From an uncultured Mycoplasmatota bacterium (GTDB lineage: Bacteria; Bacillota_I; Bacilli_A; RF39; UBA660), in the NCBI GenBank assembly GCA_947572405.1, contig CANPBV010000032.1:1-15612 (forward strand): DNA of 15,612 nucleotides, written 5' to 3'. Below are positions 7,484-14,257 of this stretch, piece by piece. The position numbers and the translations under genes were made by a program. Each line of letters starts with the position of its first letter. The first letter of the stretch is position 1. The notes under the pieces were generated by a model. It was not told the origin of the DNA, did no database searches, and saw only the letters and a list, made by a program, of their open reading frames with translations.

Positions 7484-8068
7484 TTACAATTTTACACTAA
7501 TTCCAATTCCATCTCCAAGTTCTAAAAAAGTAGTTTTAAACTCTTTATTTTCTTTTAAAAATTCAATATAATTTCTGATTTTTCCAACCATTTGACGTAG
7601 ATTCTTACTTTCTATTTTGGTTTCTTGTTTGGTATATCCATGAAAGTTTAGATTATCAGAAATAATCGTACCACCTGATATCAAATTAGAAGAAAATTTT
7701 TCAAAAAATTTTATATATTGACTTTTGGCTGCATCTATAAAGATTAAATCAAATTGTTCTTTTGTCTCAAAATCCATAATATCCTGATTGAATACCTGAA
7801 TTTGGTTTTGTAGCTCTGCTTTTTGGATATTCTCGATTGCTTTCTGGTAACGTTCTTTATCTCTTTCAATGGTTACAATTTGAATATCCTTTGAAACTAG
7901 AGCCATTCTAATTGCCGAATATCCAATGGCTGTTCCCAATTCTAAAATTTTTTTCACTTGATGCTCTTTTATATATTTTTCTAAAAAGCAAATTCCATCA
8001 GGTAACATAATCGGAACTTTATTTTCTTTTGCATAGGTTTCTATTTGTTCTATTAATACTCGTACCAT
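7484..8068 (-). CDS. trmR: O-methyltransferase TrmR (YrrM), tRNA ho5U34 methyltransferase
   Basis: A 194-residue class I SAM-dependent O-methyltransferase of the catechol-OMT-like family. Visible: SAM-binding motif ILELGTAIGYSAIRMA (41-56), acidic residue at the end of strand 2 in VTIERD (65-70), DLIFIDAAKSQY (107-118), and the metal-binding ISDN (136-139). The B. subtilis protein at this locus (YrrM/TrmR) methylates 5-hydroxyuridine-34 of tRNA to 5-methoxyuridine, the step after TrhP1/TrhP2, whose genes lie about 1.8 kb downstream. Synteny makes that role much more likely than a generic caffeoyl-CoA methyltransferase label. Its start overlaps the end of mltG by 16 bases, with GAGGGAC as binding site inside mltG, so translation is probably coupled. 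Confidence 0.87.
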   Translation of the reverse strand: MVRVLIEQIETYAKENKVPIMLPDGICFLEKYIKEHQVKKILELGTAIGYSAIRMALVSKDIQIVTIERDKERYQKAIENIQKAELQNQIQVFNQDIMDFETKEQFDLIFIDAAKSQYIKFFEKFSSNLISGGTIISDNLNFHGYTKQETKIESKNLRQMVGKIRNYIEFLKENKEFKTTFLELGDGIGISVKL

Positions 8069-9147
8069 AGTCCCTCATCTTTTAGTTTGGCTACTTTGTT
8101 TTCATGTTCCTGATTATTTTTACTAAAATAAGTTTTTCCATTTTTATCTGCTACAAAGAAATAATTAGCATGTTCTGTTGGTTCAATTGCTGCTTTGATG
8201 GCATCTACTCCTGGGTTACAAATTGGGCCTACTGGAAGTTTTCCTACCATTTTCACTGCTCTTGTATTATAATCATTTACTTCATCTATTTCGCTTTGAT
8301 ATAAGTCTCGTTCACTCATTTCTACTTTTGCTCCATAGTAAGTAGTAACGTCACTTCCCAAAGACCAACCCGCTTCTAATCGATTATAAAAAACACCTGC
8401 TACTCCTGCTCTGTCATCACTTCTTGTTGCTTCTAATTCTACTATGGAAGCAAATGTTAGTATTTCATGGAGGGAATAGTCACTTTTTTCAATTTCTTCC
8501 TTGTATGGTTCTAATTTTTTTCCAGTTTGATTTAACATCTTTTTAAATATTTCTTTTACAGTTACATTTTTATTTTGAAATTGATAGGTATCTGGAAATA
8601 AATATCCTTCTAAAGAATAATAAAGTTTTGTATTTAAAATACTTTCATCTAAAAACCAATATTCATTGATCAATTGCTGTAAATATTCTTTATCTTGTAA
8701 AAGATCAAAAATCTCTTCTTCTTTATTGTTTGTTTTATTTTCAATAATTTTCGCGATTTGTCTCATGTGTTTTCCCTCTGGAAAAGTAATCGTAATAGAA
8801 TCGGTTGTTAACTCACTATCATTCGATAAAGCCTCAATGATTTTCTCTACTCCCATATTTTGATTTAAAGAAAATGTTCCCGCTCTAAAGTTACTTGGTT
8901 TTTTTAATTTTACATATATTTTATAAACCAGTTCTGAGTTAATTAACTTTTTTTCTTTTAATCCTTTTGCAATGGTTAAATAAGTCTGCCCGCTCGAAAT
9001 CGTAAATTCAACAGGTGTGTTTTTATTCGTAACGGGTTTTAATCCCCACTGATATAAGAAATATAAAATAACAATGATAAAAATTACAAACACTACAAAC
9101 CCAAAAATCCCCTTTTTTACACTAGATTTGATTTTTCTTTTCGCCAT
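8053..9147 (-). CDS. mltG: Endolytic peptidoglycan transglycosylase MltG
   Basis: MltG is a membrane-bound endolytic transglycosylase that cuts nascent glycan strands and so sets their length. The 364-residue protein has a basic N-terminus, one transmembrane segment (about 14-34), a LysM-like subdomain (about 45-110), and the YceG catalytic domain with LEGYLFPDTY (179-188), ASIVELEA (233-240; Glu237 is the catalytic residue by family alignment) and GKLPVGPICNPG (302-313). Length is normal. It follows the DUF1292 gene with a 15-base gap and overlaps trmR. The ATG at 9147 fits the family N-terminus, but I see no Shine-Dalgarno-like sequence; the upstream bases are occupied by a hairpin and T-run. 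Order matches yrzB-yrrL-yrrM. Confidence 0.95.
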   Translation of the reverse strand: MAKRKIKSSVKKGIFGFVVFVIFIIVILYFLYQWGLKPVTNKNTPVEFTISSGQTYLTIAKGLKEKKLINSELVYKIYVKLKKPSNFRAGTFSLNQNMGVEKIIEALSNDSELTTDSITITFPEGKHMRQIAKIIENKTNNKEEEIFDLLQDKEYLQQLINEYWFLDESILNTKLYYSLEGYLFPDTYQFQNKNVTVKEIFKKMLNQTGKKLEPYKEEIEKSDYSLHEILTFASIVELEATRSDDRAGVAGVFYNRLEAGWSLGSDVTTYYGAKVEMSERDLYQSEIDEVNDYNTRAVKMVGKLPVGPICNPGVDAIKAAIEPTEHANYFFVADKNGKTYFSKNNQEHENKVAKLKDEGLWYEY

Positions 9148-9152
9148 AACGC

Positions 9153-9174
9153 TAAAAACGAGCTATTGCTCGTT
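9153..9174 (-). terminator. Hairpin with T-run between DUF1292 gene and mltG (possible attenuator)
   Basis: Minus strand: a perfect 7-base stem AACGAGC / GCTCGTT with an AATA loop, followed by three more T residues. The DUF1292 gene's stop codon lies within the structure, and the T-run ends six bases before the mltG start. It has the form of a weak intrinsic terminator inside an otherwise compact operon. Confidence 0.55.
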
Positions 9175-9450
9175 CATACTTTCCGCTGCTTTTGTTTGTA
9201 ATTCTTCCAAAATTGTTTCTATAATTTTCCATTCTTTTTCAGTTTCAATTGGAATCAATTTGGTTTCTTCTTCATTTGGATTATAAATAGAGGCATATAC
9301 TTTTGTATTCCCCTCATCGTCTGTTGTATTATCTGTATATACCATATAGTTTTTCTTTGTTTCATCTGATTCAAATGTAAATAAAACTTCACATTCGATT
9401 TCTTTTCCTGCTTCATCTGTTACCTTAAATGTCATTCTTTCTTCACTCAT
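9163..9450 (-). CDS. DUF1292 family protein (YrzB-like)
   Basis: A small acidic protein of 95 residues with the DUF1292 pattern: an N-terminal beta-rich stretch (FKVTDEAGKEIECEVLFTF), then NYMVYTDNTTDDEGNTKVYAS and a hydrophobic YNPNEEETKLIPIETEKEW segment. The family is widespread in Firmicutes and almost always sits beside ruvX and ireB, but its molecular function is not established. Its start overlaps the ruvX stop by four bases (ATGA), and a GGAAAGGAAG binding site lies inside the end of ruvX, so it should be translated together with ruvX. It ends in the hairpin preceding mltG. Confidence 0.9.
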   Translation of the reverse strand: MSEERMTFKVTDEAGKEIECEVLFTFESDETKKNYMVYTDNTTDDEGNTKVYASIYNPNEEETKLIPIETEKEWKIIETILEELQTKAAESMNEQ

Positions 9451-9875
9451 AAATTTCTTCCTTTCCTTTTATCTAAATAGGTCTGTAATATAATATTGGC
9501 TGCCAAACTGTCAATTTTCTTTTTTCTTTTTTTTCTTGACATATCAGCCTCTATCATATAATGTGTCGCTTCTACGGTTGATAATCGTTCATCTTGCATA
9601 ATTACCTCAATATTTAATAATTGTTCTATCTGTTCTTTAAAATTTAGAGTTGTTATTCCTCTTTCTCCTACTGTATTATTCATATTTTTTGGAAATCCCA
9701 AAACAATTTTTCCTATATTGTATTCTTCTACAATACTTTTTAATTCTGGGATTAAAGCCTCATAATCTCCTTCATTAAAACGAATTGTTTTATAGGAATT
9801 CGCAATTGTCGCAGTAGTATCCGAAACGGATATTCCTAAAGTTCTGGTTCCAAGATCTAATCCTAAGTACCTCAT
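9447..9875 (-). CDS. ruvX: RuvX/YqgF-type RNase H-fold nuclease
   Basis: A 142-residue RNase H-fold protein of the YqgF family, annotated as a putative Holliday junction resolvase and also implicated in 16S rRNA 5'-end processing. Visible: GLDLGTRTLGISVSD (5-19, with Asp7 as first acidic residue), VLGFPKNMNNTVGER (58-72), the conserved QDERLSTVEA (94-103, Glu96) and KKKIDSLAANIIL (118-130, Asp122), giving the expected three acidic positions. Length is typical. Its start overlaps the ireB stop by four bases and its stop overlaps the DUF1292 start by four, so ireB, ruvX and the DUF1292 gene are a translationally coupled trio as in other Bacilli (yrzL-yrrK-yrzB). Confidence 0.95.
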   Translation of the reverse strand: MRYLGLDLGTRTLGISVSDTTATIANSYKTIRFNEGDYEALIPELKSIVEEYNIGKIVLGFPKNMNNTVGERGITTLNFKEQIEQLLNIEVIMQDERLSTVEATHYMIEADMSRKKRKKKIDSLAANIILQTYLDKRKGRNL

Positions 9876-10120
9876 TTACTTAAAAACTTTCTTACCATAA
9901 CCTCTAAGATTTTAGCTTGGTCAAATTGAAGAATCTTTTTTCTTGCTTCTTTATGACTAGAAATATAGCCTGGATCTCCACTCATCAAATATCCAACAAT
10001 TTGATTCATTGGATTATATCCTCTTTCTTCTAGAATTAATGCAACTTCGGCAATTGTTTTTTCAATCAGTGCACTTTCAAATTCATCTCCATTATAAACC
10101 TTTGTTTCTCCCAAATTCAT
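9872..10120 (-). CDS. ireB: IreB family regulatory phosphoprotein (UPF0297)
   Basis: A small protein of the IreB/YrzL family with the hallmark ILEERGYNPMNQIVGYLMSG (35-54 of the longer form) and SGDPGYISSHKEARKKI. In Enterococcus faecalis IreB is a substrate of the serine/threonine kinase IreK and tunes cephalosporin resistance; in most species its role is unknown. I chose the ATG at 10120 (82 residues) because the family starts a few residues before the conserved Thr-x-x-(F/Y) segment, here ETKVY. A GTG at 10138 would add six residues but has no binding site in front. The only candidate site for the ATG, AGCAGG, is very close to it, so the start remains uncertain. The stop overlaps ruvX by four bases. 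Confidence 0.9.
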   Translation of the reverse strand: MNLGETKVYNGDEFESALIEKTIAEVALILEERGYNPMNQIVGYLMSGDPGYISSHKEARKKILQFDQAKILEVMVRKFLSK

Positions 10121-10160
10121 CACCTGCTTTATGAACACAACTTCATTTTATCAAATATTA

Positions 10161-10730
10161 TCATTTATTGCAATCATTCACATTAAATAAATGATACTTT
10201 TTGATATATGCAATTGCTTTCTTCTCATAGTAATTCGTAAAAGTTTGATGAAAAATCGTATTCAAAGTATTTTTCATCATTTCTTCTGTTTCAAATTCAC
10301 TGCCTTCATATTCTAAATAAATTCCAAGGTCCTCTATTACTTGAATGAATAATCTTGAATTTCCCATTTTATAAAAATACATTTTTTGTTTTAAATGAAA
10401 GAGTTCTTGATAACCAATGAATTCTAAGAATTGTTTTCCGTTTTCTAAATCTGGTACTTCTAAATATAACTTTTGATCTTTTTTGATATCTCCATTATCT
10501 TTATAGGTCTTTTTCTTTAATGTAAAACCTTTAAAATGATTTCCTTCCCTTCTAATTAAAATGGAATGGTTCAATAATTCCTCTATCGTTTGATATTGCC
10601 CTTCTTTTTTCATATAAATATCATCTAATACACTTTCTTCTACAAACTCACATCCGGCCTTTCTCAATAATATTTGAATTTCTTCTAATGACTGCGTCAA
10701 TTTTATTGTCAGTTCTTTTTCTTCTTTCAT
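10161..10730 (-). CDS. CYTH-domain protein (triphosphate tunnel metalloenzyme family)
   Basis: A 189-residue protein with CYTH-family features: an N-terminal strand KELTIKL (5-11), the arginine pair in HSILIRREG (55-63), KGFTLKKKTY (67-76), the acidic KLYLEVPDLENG (87-98), a K-rich QKMYFYKMG (115-123), and the closing EDLGIYLEYEG (133-143), equivalent to the D-x-L-G-x-F-x-E-I-E strand. These enzymes bind a triphosphate in a beta tunnel with divalent metal (inorganic triphosphatase, thiamine triphosphatase or class IV adenylate cyclase). The N-terminal ExExK signature reads E-L-T-I-K: the second glutamate is replaced by threonine, so activity is uncertain. It lies 48 bases after alaS, in the same direction, and about 40 bases before ireB. 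Substrate cannot be assigned. Confidence 0.72.
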   Translation of the reverse strand: MKEEKELTIKLTQSLEEIQILLRKAGCEFVEESVLDDIYMKKEGQYQTIEELLNHSILIRREGNHFKGFTLKKKTYKDNGDIKKDQKLYLEVPDLENGKQFLEFIGYQELFHLKQKMYFYKMGNSRLFIQVIEDLGIYLEYEGSEFETEEMMKNTLNTIFHQTFTNYYEKKAIAYIKKYHLFNVNDCNK

Positions 10731-10778
10731 ATGTTCTCTACTTCCTTTTATTTTACCTTATTATAATAGAAAGAGAAA

Positions 10779-13484
10779 CTATTTTGCTAGCTCCTCTATT
10801 TGTTTTTTTATCGTTTTCAAAATTTCATCTAGTGCACTTGCATCTTTTCCTCCACCTTGAGCAAAAACAGGACTTCCCCCTCCTGAGCCATTCGATTTTA
10901 AGGCTGCTTCTTTTACTATATTTCCACAATGTATTTTGTCCTTTAAATCAGTATGGGCTTTGGCTATTATATTTACATTTCCATGATTCACATTTGCAAT
11001 AAAAATAAATCCTTTTTCTAAACTATTTAAAAGGGCATCTATTACTTGTTTTAAAATATTTAAATCATAATTTTCTACTTTCATTATAATCGTTTCTATA
11101 TTTCCAATTACTTCTTTTTGATTCATAAATTGATCTATGTTTTGAAGTGCCTTTTTTGACTTCTCTTCTAAATATCGTTTTTCTAATTCCATTACACTCT
11201 TTTTTATCGTTTCCATTTCATTTAGATTAAATACAATATCTTTATAAGTGTGAGGAGCATCATTGTTAATATTAAAATTAAATTCTAAAATAATTTCTTC
11301 TTGCTTCGCTTCTTCAATAATTCTTTTTGCTTTTGATAATAATTTTACCATTTCATCATTATATGGTTTGATAGCGGCAAATAAAGAGGATTCTATTTTA
11401 TCTCCTGTGGCTCCAACAATTCGATATACATTACTTCCCTTTGATTCTAAAGATACAATCGCAAAACGTTCTATTTCGCCTATGTTTTTCACATGTGTTC
11501 CAGCACATAATTCTTTGGAATCCCCAATTGTAACAACTCTTACTTTGTCTCCATATTTGTCATCAAATAGTGCCATTGCCCCTGTTTGCTTGGCTTCTTC
11601 TAATGTTAAGACTTCTGTTTTCGTGTCCACTTTTGTTGCAATTCGTTCATTGACACGTTCTTCTACTTTAACCAATTCTTCTTTTGAAATTTTGCCTTCA
11701 TAATGAATATCGAAACGAACGTTTTCGTTATCAATTGCAGAACCAGCTTGATGCACACTATCCCCCAATATTTCCTGTAAGGTTCTTTGAAGAACATGAG
11801 CTGCACTATGATTACGCATAACATGATGTCTAAAATCTTCATTCACACTCGCTGTTACTTTATCTCCTATTTTTAAGATTCCATCAAAAGTTACATAATG
11901 AAAATGTTGTTTATTTGGTCCCTTAAATGAATCCTCCACTTCTACCATAATATTTCCATCTATAATGGTCCCAATATCAGAAATCTGTCCTCCACTTTCT
12001 GCATAAAATGGGGTTTCTTCTAAAACGACATATCCAGAATTTTCTAATGTTTCTACAAACTTTTCTCCATTGAATAGTCTTAAAATTGTAGTCTCTATTT
12101 TTAGAGTATCATAGCCTACAAAAGTACTTTCTTCTTTAAAATTTAATAATTCTTCATTTTGAATATTCATACTAGTTTGTTTACTTCTGCTAACTCTAGC
12201 AAGTTCTTTTTGCGACTTCATACAAGTATCAAAAGCTTCCCTAGATACTGTAAAGCCTAATTCTGAAGCATATTCTAGCGTTAGTTCAAATGGAAAGCCA
12301 TAAGTATCATATAATTTAAATGCTTCCTCACCACTAATGGTTTTATCTGTACTTGTTTCAAATAACTCTTGTAACCTTTTTTCGCCTTTTACAAGTGTCT
12401 TCATAAAGAGTTCCTCTTCTTTGTTTACTTTTTCCATAACAGAAAGTTCATGTGATCTTAGATTTGGATAGGCATATTCCATAATTGAAACCACTACTGG
12501 TACCAATTCTTTTAAGAACGGTCTTTCAATCCCTAGTACTTTTCCATAACGAACAGCTCTACGCAATAATCGTCTAAGAACATAATCTCTACCATTATTC
12601 CCAAAATTTGCTCCATCTGAAAGTGCAAATGTAATCGTCCTGATATGATCAGCAATTACTTTAAATGCCATTTCTCCATGATATTCTTTTCCACTTATTT
12701 CTTCTATTTTCTTGATAATAGGAAGAAATAAATCGGTATCAAAATTGGTATCCACTTCTTGTAAAATAGAAAGCATTCTCTCTAATCCCATTCCTGTATC
12801 AATATTTTTACTTGGAAGTTCTGGATATTCTTCTCTTGGAACTCCAACTTTCGCATTGTATTGACTAAATACATTATTCCAAATTTCAATATAGCGATCA
12901 TTTTCTATATCATCTTGTAACAATTTGATTCCTAAACCATTTGGATCATACTTTTCTCCTCTATCATAAAAAATTTCACTGTCTGGTCCACTTGGTCCTG
13001 GTCCAATTTCCCAAAAATTTCCTTGTAATTTTATAATATGGGATGGATCTACTCCGACTTTGATCCAGGTGTTATATGCGACTTCATCATTTGGATAAAT
13101 GGTCATGTAAAGTTTTTCTTTATCAAATCCAATCCATTCTGAACTTGTTAGAAATTCAAATGCCCAAGTAATCGCCTCTTCTTTAAAATAATCTCCAATA
13201 GAAAAGTTGCCAAGCATTTCAAAGAATGTTTGGTGACGCGCTGTTTTTCCTACATTTTCAATGTCATTGGTGCGAATACATTTTTGACTGCTACAGATTC
13301 TTCTGTTATCAGGAACAACACTTCCATCAAAATATTTTTTTAAGGGTGTCACTCCTGCGTTAGTCCATAGTAAAGTAGGATCATTGATTGGTACTAGTGA
13401 AGCACTTTCTAGTACTTGGTGTCCTTTGCTTTCCCAAAATTGAAACCATAGATCTCTCATTTCATTTCCTGTTAATTTTTTCAT
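10779..13484 (-). CDS. alaS: Alanyl-tRNA synthetase
   Basis: A 901-residue class II synthetase charging tRNA-Ala. Visible in order: N-terminal catalytic domain with LLWTNAGVTPLKKYF (38-52), motif 2 RHQTFFEMLGNFSIGDYF (83-100) and motif 3 region NGRDYVLRRLLRR (297-309); editing domain with YAESGGQ (494-500) and zinc-binding HSAAH (559-563; His559 and His563) plus CAGTH (660-664; Cys660 and His664), which deacylates mischarged Ser/Gly-tRNA; and the C-terminal DHHA1-type domain with the glycine-rich GSGGGSPVFAQGGGKD near the end. It is slightly longer than the usual 870-880 residues. A GAGGTG site lies about seven bases before the ATG. It begins three bases after the broken kinase gene and is presumably governed by the alanine T-box upstream of that gene. 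Confidence 0.98.
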   Translation of the reverse strand: MKKLTGNEMRDLWFQFWESKGHQVLESASLVPINDPTLLWTNAGVTPLKKYFDGSVVPDNRRICSSQKCIRTNDIENVGKTARHQTFFEMLGNFSIGDYFKEEAITWAFEFLTSSEWIGFDKEKLYMTIYPNDEVAYNTWIKVGVDPSHIIKLQGNFWEIGPGPSGPDSEIFYDRGEKYDPNGLGIKLLQDDIENDRYIEIWNNVFSQYNAKVGVPREEYPELPSKNIDTGMGLERMLSILQEVDTNFDTDLFLPIIKKIEEISGKEYHGEMAFKVIADHIRTITFALSDGANFGNNGRDYVLRRLLRRAVRYGKVLGIERPFLKELVPVVVSIMEYAYPNLRSHELSVMEKVNKEEELFMKTLVKGEKRLQELFETSTDKTISGEEAFKLYDTYGFPFELTLEYASELGFTVSREAFDTCMKSQKELARVSRSKQTSMNIQNEELLNFKEESTFVGYDTLKIETTILRLFNGEKFVETLENSGYVVLEETPFYAESGGQISDIGTIIDGNIMVEVEDSFKGPNKQHFHYVTFDGILKIGDKVTASVNEDFRHHVMRNHSAAHVLQRTLQEILGDSVHQAGSAIDNENVRFDIHYEGKISKEELVKVEERVNERIATKVDTKTEVLTLEEAKQTGAMALFDDKYGDKVRVVTIGDSKELCAGTHVKNIGEIERFAIVSLESKGSNVYRIVGATGDKIESSLFAAIKPYNDEMVKLLSKAKRIIEEAKQEEIILEFNFNINNDAPHTYKDIVFNLNEMETIKKSVMELEKRYLEEKSKKALQNIDQFMNQKEVIGNIETIIMKVENYDLNILKQVIDALLNSLEKGFIFIANVNHGNVNIIAKAHTDLKDKIHCGNIVKEAALKSNGSGGGSPVFAQGGGKDASALDEILKTIKKQIEELAK

Positions 13485-13487
13485 ATT

Positions 13488-14035
13488 CTACACCTCTTGT
13501 TTTAAAATATCATTTACTTTTTCTCTTAATTCTTCTAGACTTCCATCATTTTCAATTACATAATCATAGTTTGCATAATCATCTAAATCCGTTTCTGTTC
13601 TATGCATTTTTTGTTCTTCTGTTAAGCCATTATCAAAATTAGGCCGATTTACTCGAATGATAACCACGTTTTCAAAATTATCCCTTGGTGTATCAACGTC
13701 CAATTTCATCCTTGCATCAGAAATCGTTAACACATCGAAGAATAAACTTTAATATCATCCACTAGTTTCTTTACAAAAAACATCTCATCAATCTTATCAC
13801 GAATGACATTTGTTCCAAGTTGCTGTAAAAGTTCTCTTGGTTTGGTTTCTTCACTCCCATCCCAATTACTGATTTTTTTCGCATATTCTTTAATATAACT
13901 ACTATATTGTAAATTTAAAACATCATAATGATTTTCTATATAATAGTTTCTAATCATTTCTGCTATGGTATCTTTGCCATGTCTTGCTTTCCCACATACA
14001 ATATAAATTTTTGGTTGTTTTTCTTTTAATTTCAT
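13488..14035 (-). pseudogene. Frameshifted deoxynucleotide monophosphate kinase-like gene
   Basis: Two overlapping frames together make one kinase-like protein of about 183 residues. The first (ATG 14035, GGGTGG binding site seven bases upstream) has a P-loop GKARHGKDT, the G-x(4)-GKD(T/S) form seen in phage T4 gp1-type dNMP kinases, then ISNWDGSEETKPRELLQQLG, and stops at 13727. The second, in the -1 frame, reads FFDVLTISDARMKLD upstream of and past a GTG at 13733, and ends with IRVNRPNF, HRTETDLDD and IENDGSLEELREKV, the expected C-terminal half. The break is near 13742. No convincing slippery heptamer is seen, so mutation or a sequencing error is more likely than programmed frameshifting. 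The longer GTG start at 14068 lies inside the T-box terminator and is rejected. The gene lies between the T-box and alaS. Confidence 0.72.
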
Positions 14036-14050
14036 TTTATCCACCCTTTC

Positions 14051-14097
14051 AAAATAAAGAAAAACCACGCATTTTTCTAGGAACGAAAAACCGTGGT
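14051..14097 (-). terminator. T-box terminator hairpin
   Basis: Minus strand: ACCACG (14097-14092) pairs with CGTGGT (14069-14064), extended by TTTTTC / GAAAAA pairing, followed by a T-rich tail (TTTTCTTTATTTT). Its 5' arm overlaps the conserved T-box sequence, making it mutually exclusive with the antiterminator. Confidence 0.9.
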
Positions 14098-14257
14098 ACC
14101 ATCCTAATTGCTTCTTTTTTTGATAACGGAGATATCTCCGGTAGTATTTGCCTACACTCTAAAGGAGCTTCCACAAGTTTGTTTTCCCATTTTCACCAAC
14201 CATGAGTTCTCTACTAAAACAAATATTGTGTACTAATCTTTATCATCGTTTTAATTA
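14051..14257 (-). promoter_or_regulatory. T-box leader, probably tRNA-Ala responsive
   Basis: A T-box riboswitch on the minus strand. Visible from its 5' end: a stem I base with GATGATAAAGATTAGTA, the AGAGA bulge and the GGTTGGTGAAAAT distal-loop sequence; a specifier region GGAAGCTCCTTTAGAG; a palindromic stem III CGGAGATATCTCCG (14140-14127); and the highly conserved T-box sequence GGATGGTACCACGG (14104-14091), which pairs with the uncharged tRNA acceptor end. The likely specifier is GCT (14168-14166), an alanine codon, which agrees with alaS downstream; the base after it is C rather than the usual purine, so the exact triplet carries some doubt. Uncharged tRNA would stabilise the antiterminator and allow transcription into the kinase remnant and alaS. 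Confidence 0.9.

Noticed and set aside
10688..11002. 104-codon plus-strand ORF over the CYTH-alaS junction
   Set aside because: It is antisense to the ends of two real genes, and its leucine/phenylalanine-rich composition reflects reverse reading of AT-rich coding sequence.
11263..11703. 146-codon plus-strand ORF inside alaS
   Set aside because: It lies wholly antisense to the conserved editing region of alaS and has no family features; it is a shadow frame.
13727..13760. Programmed -1 frameshift in the kinase gene
   Set aside because: No X-XXY-YYZ slippery heptamer and no obvious downstream stem at the junction; mutation or sequencing error is simpler.
14036..14068. GTG start extending the kinase-like gene upstream to 14068
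   Set aside because: This would place coding sequence within the T-box terminator hairpin; the ATG at 14035 has a good GGGTGG binding site at proper spacing.
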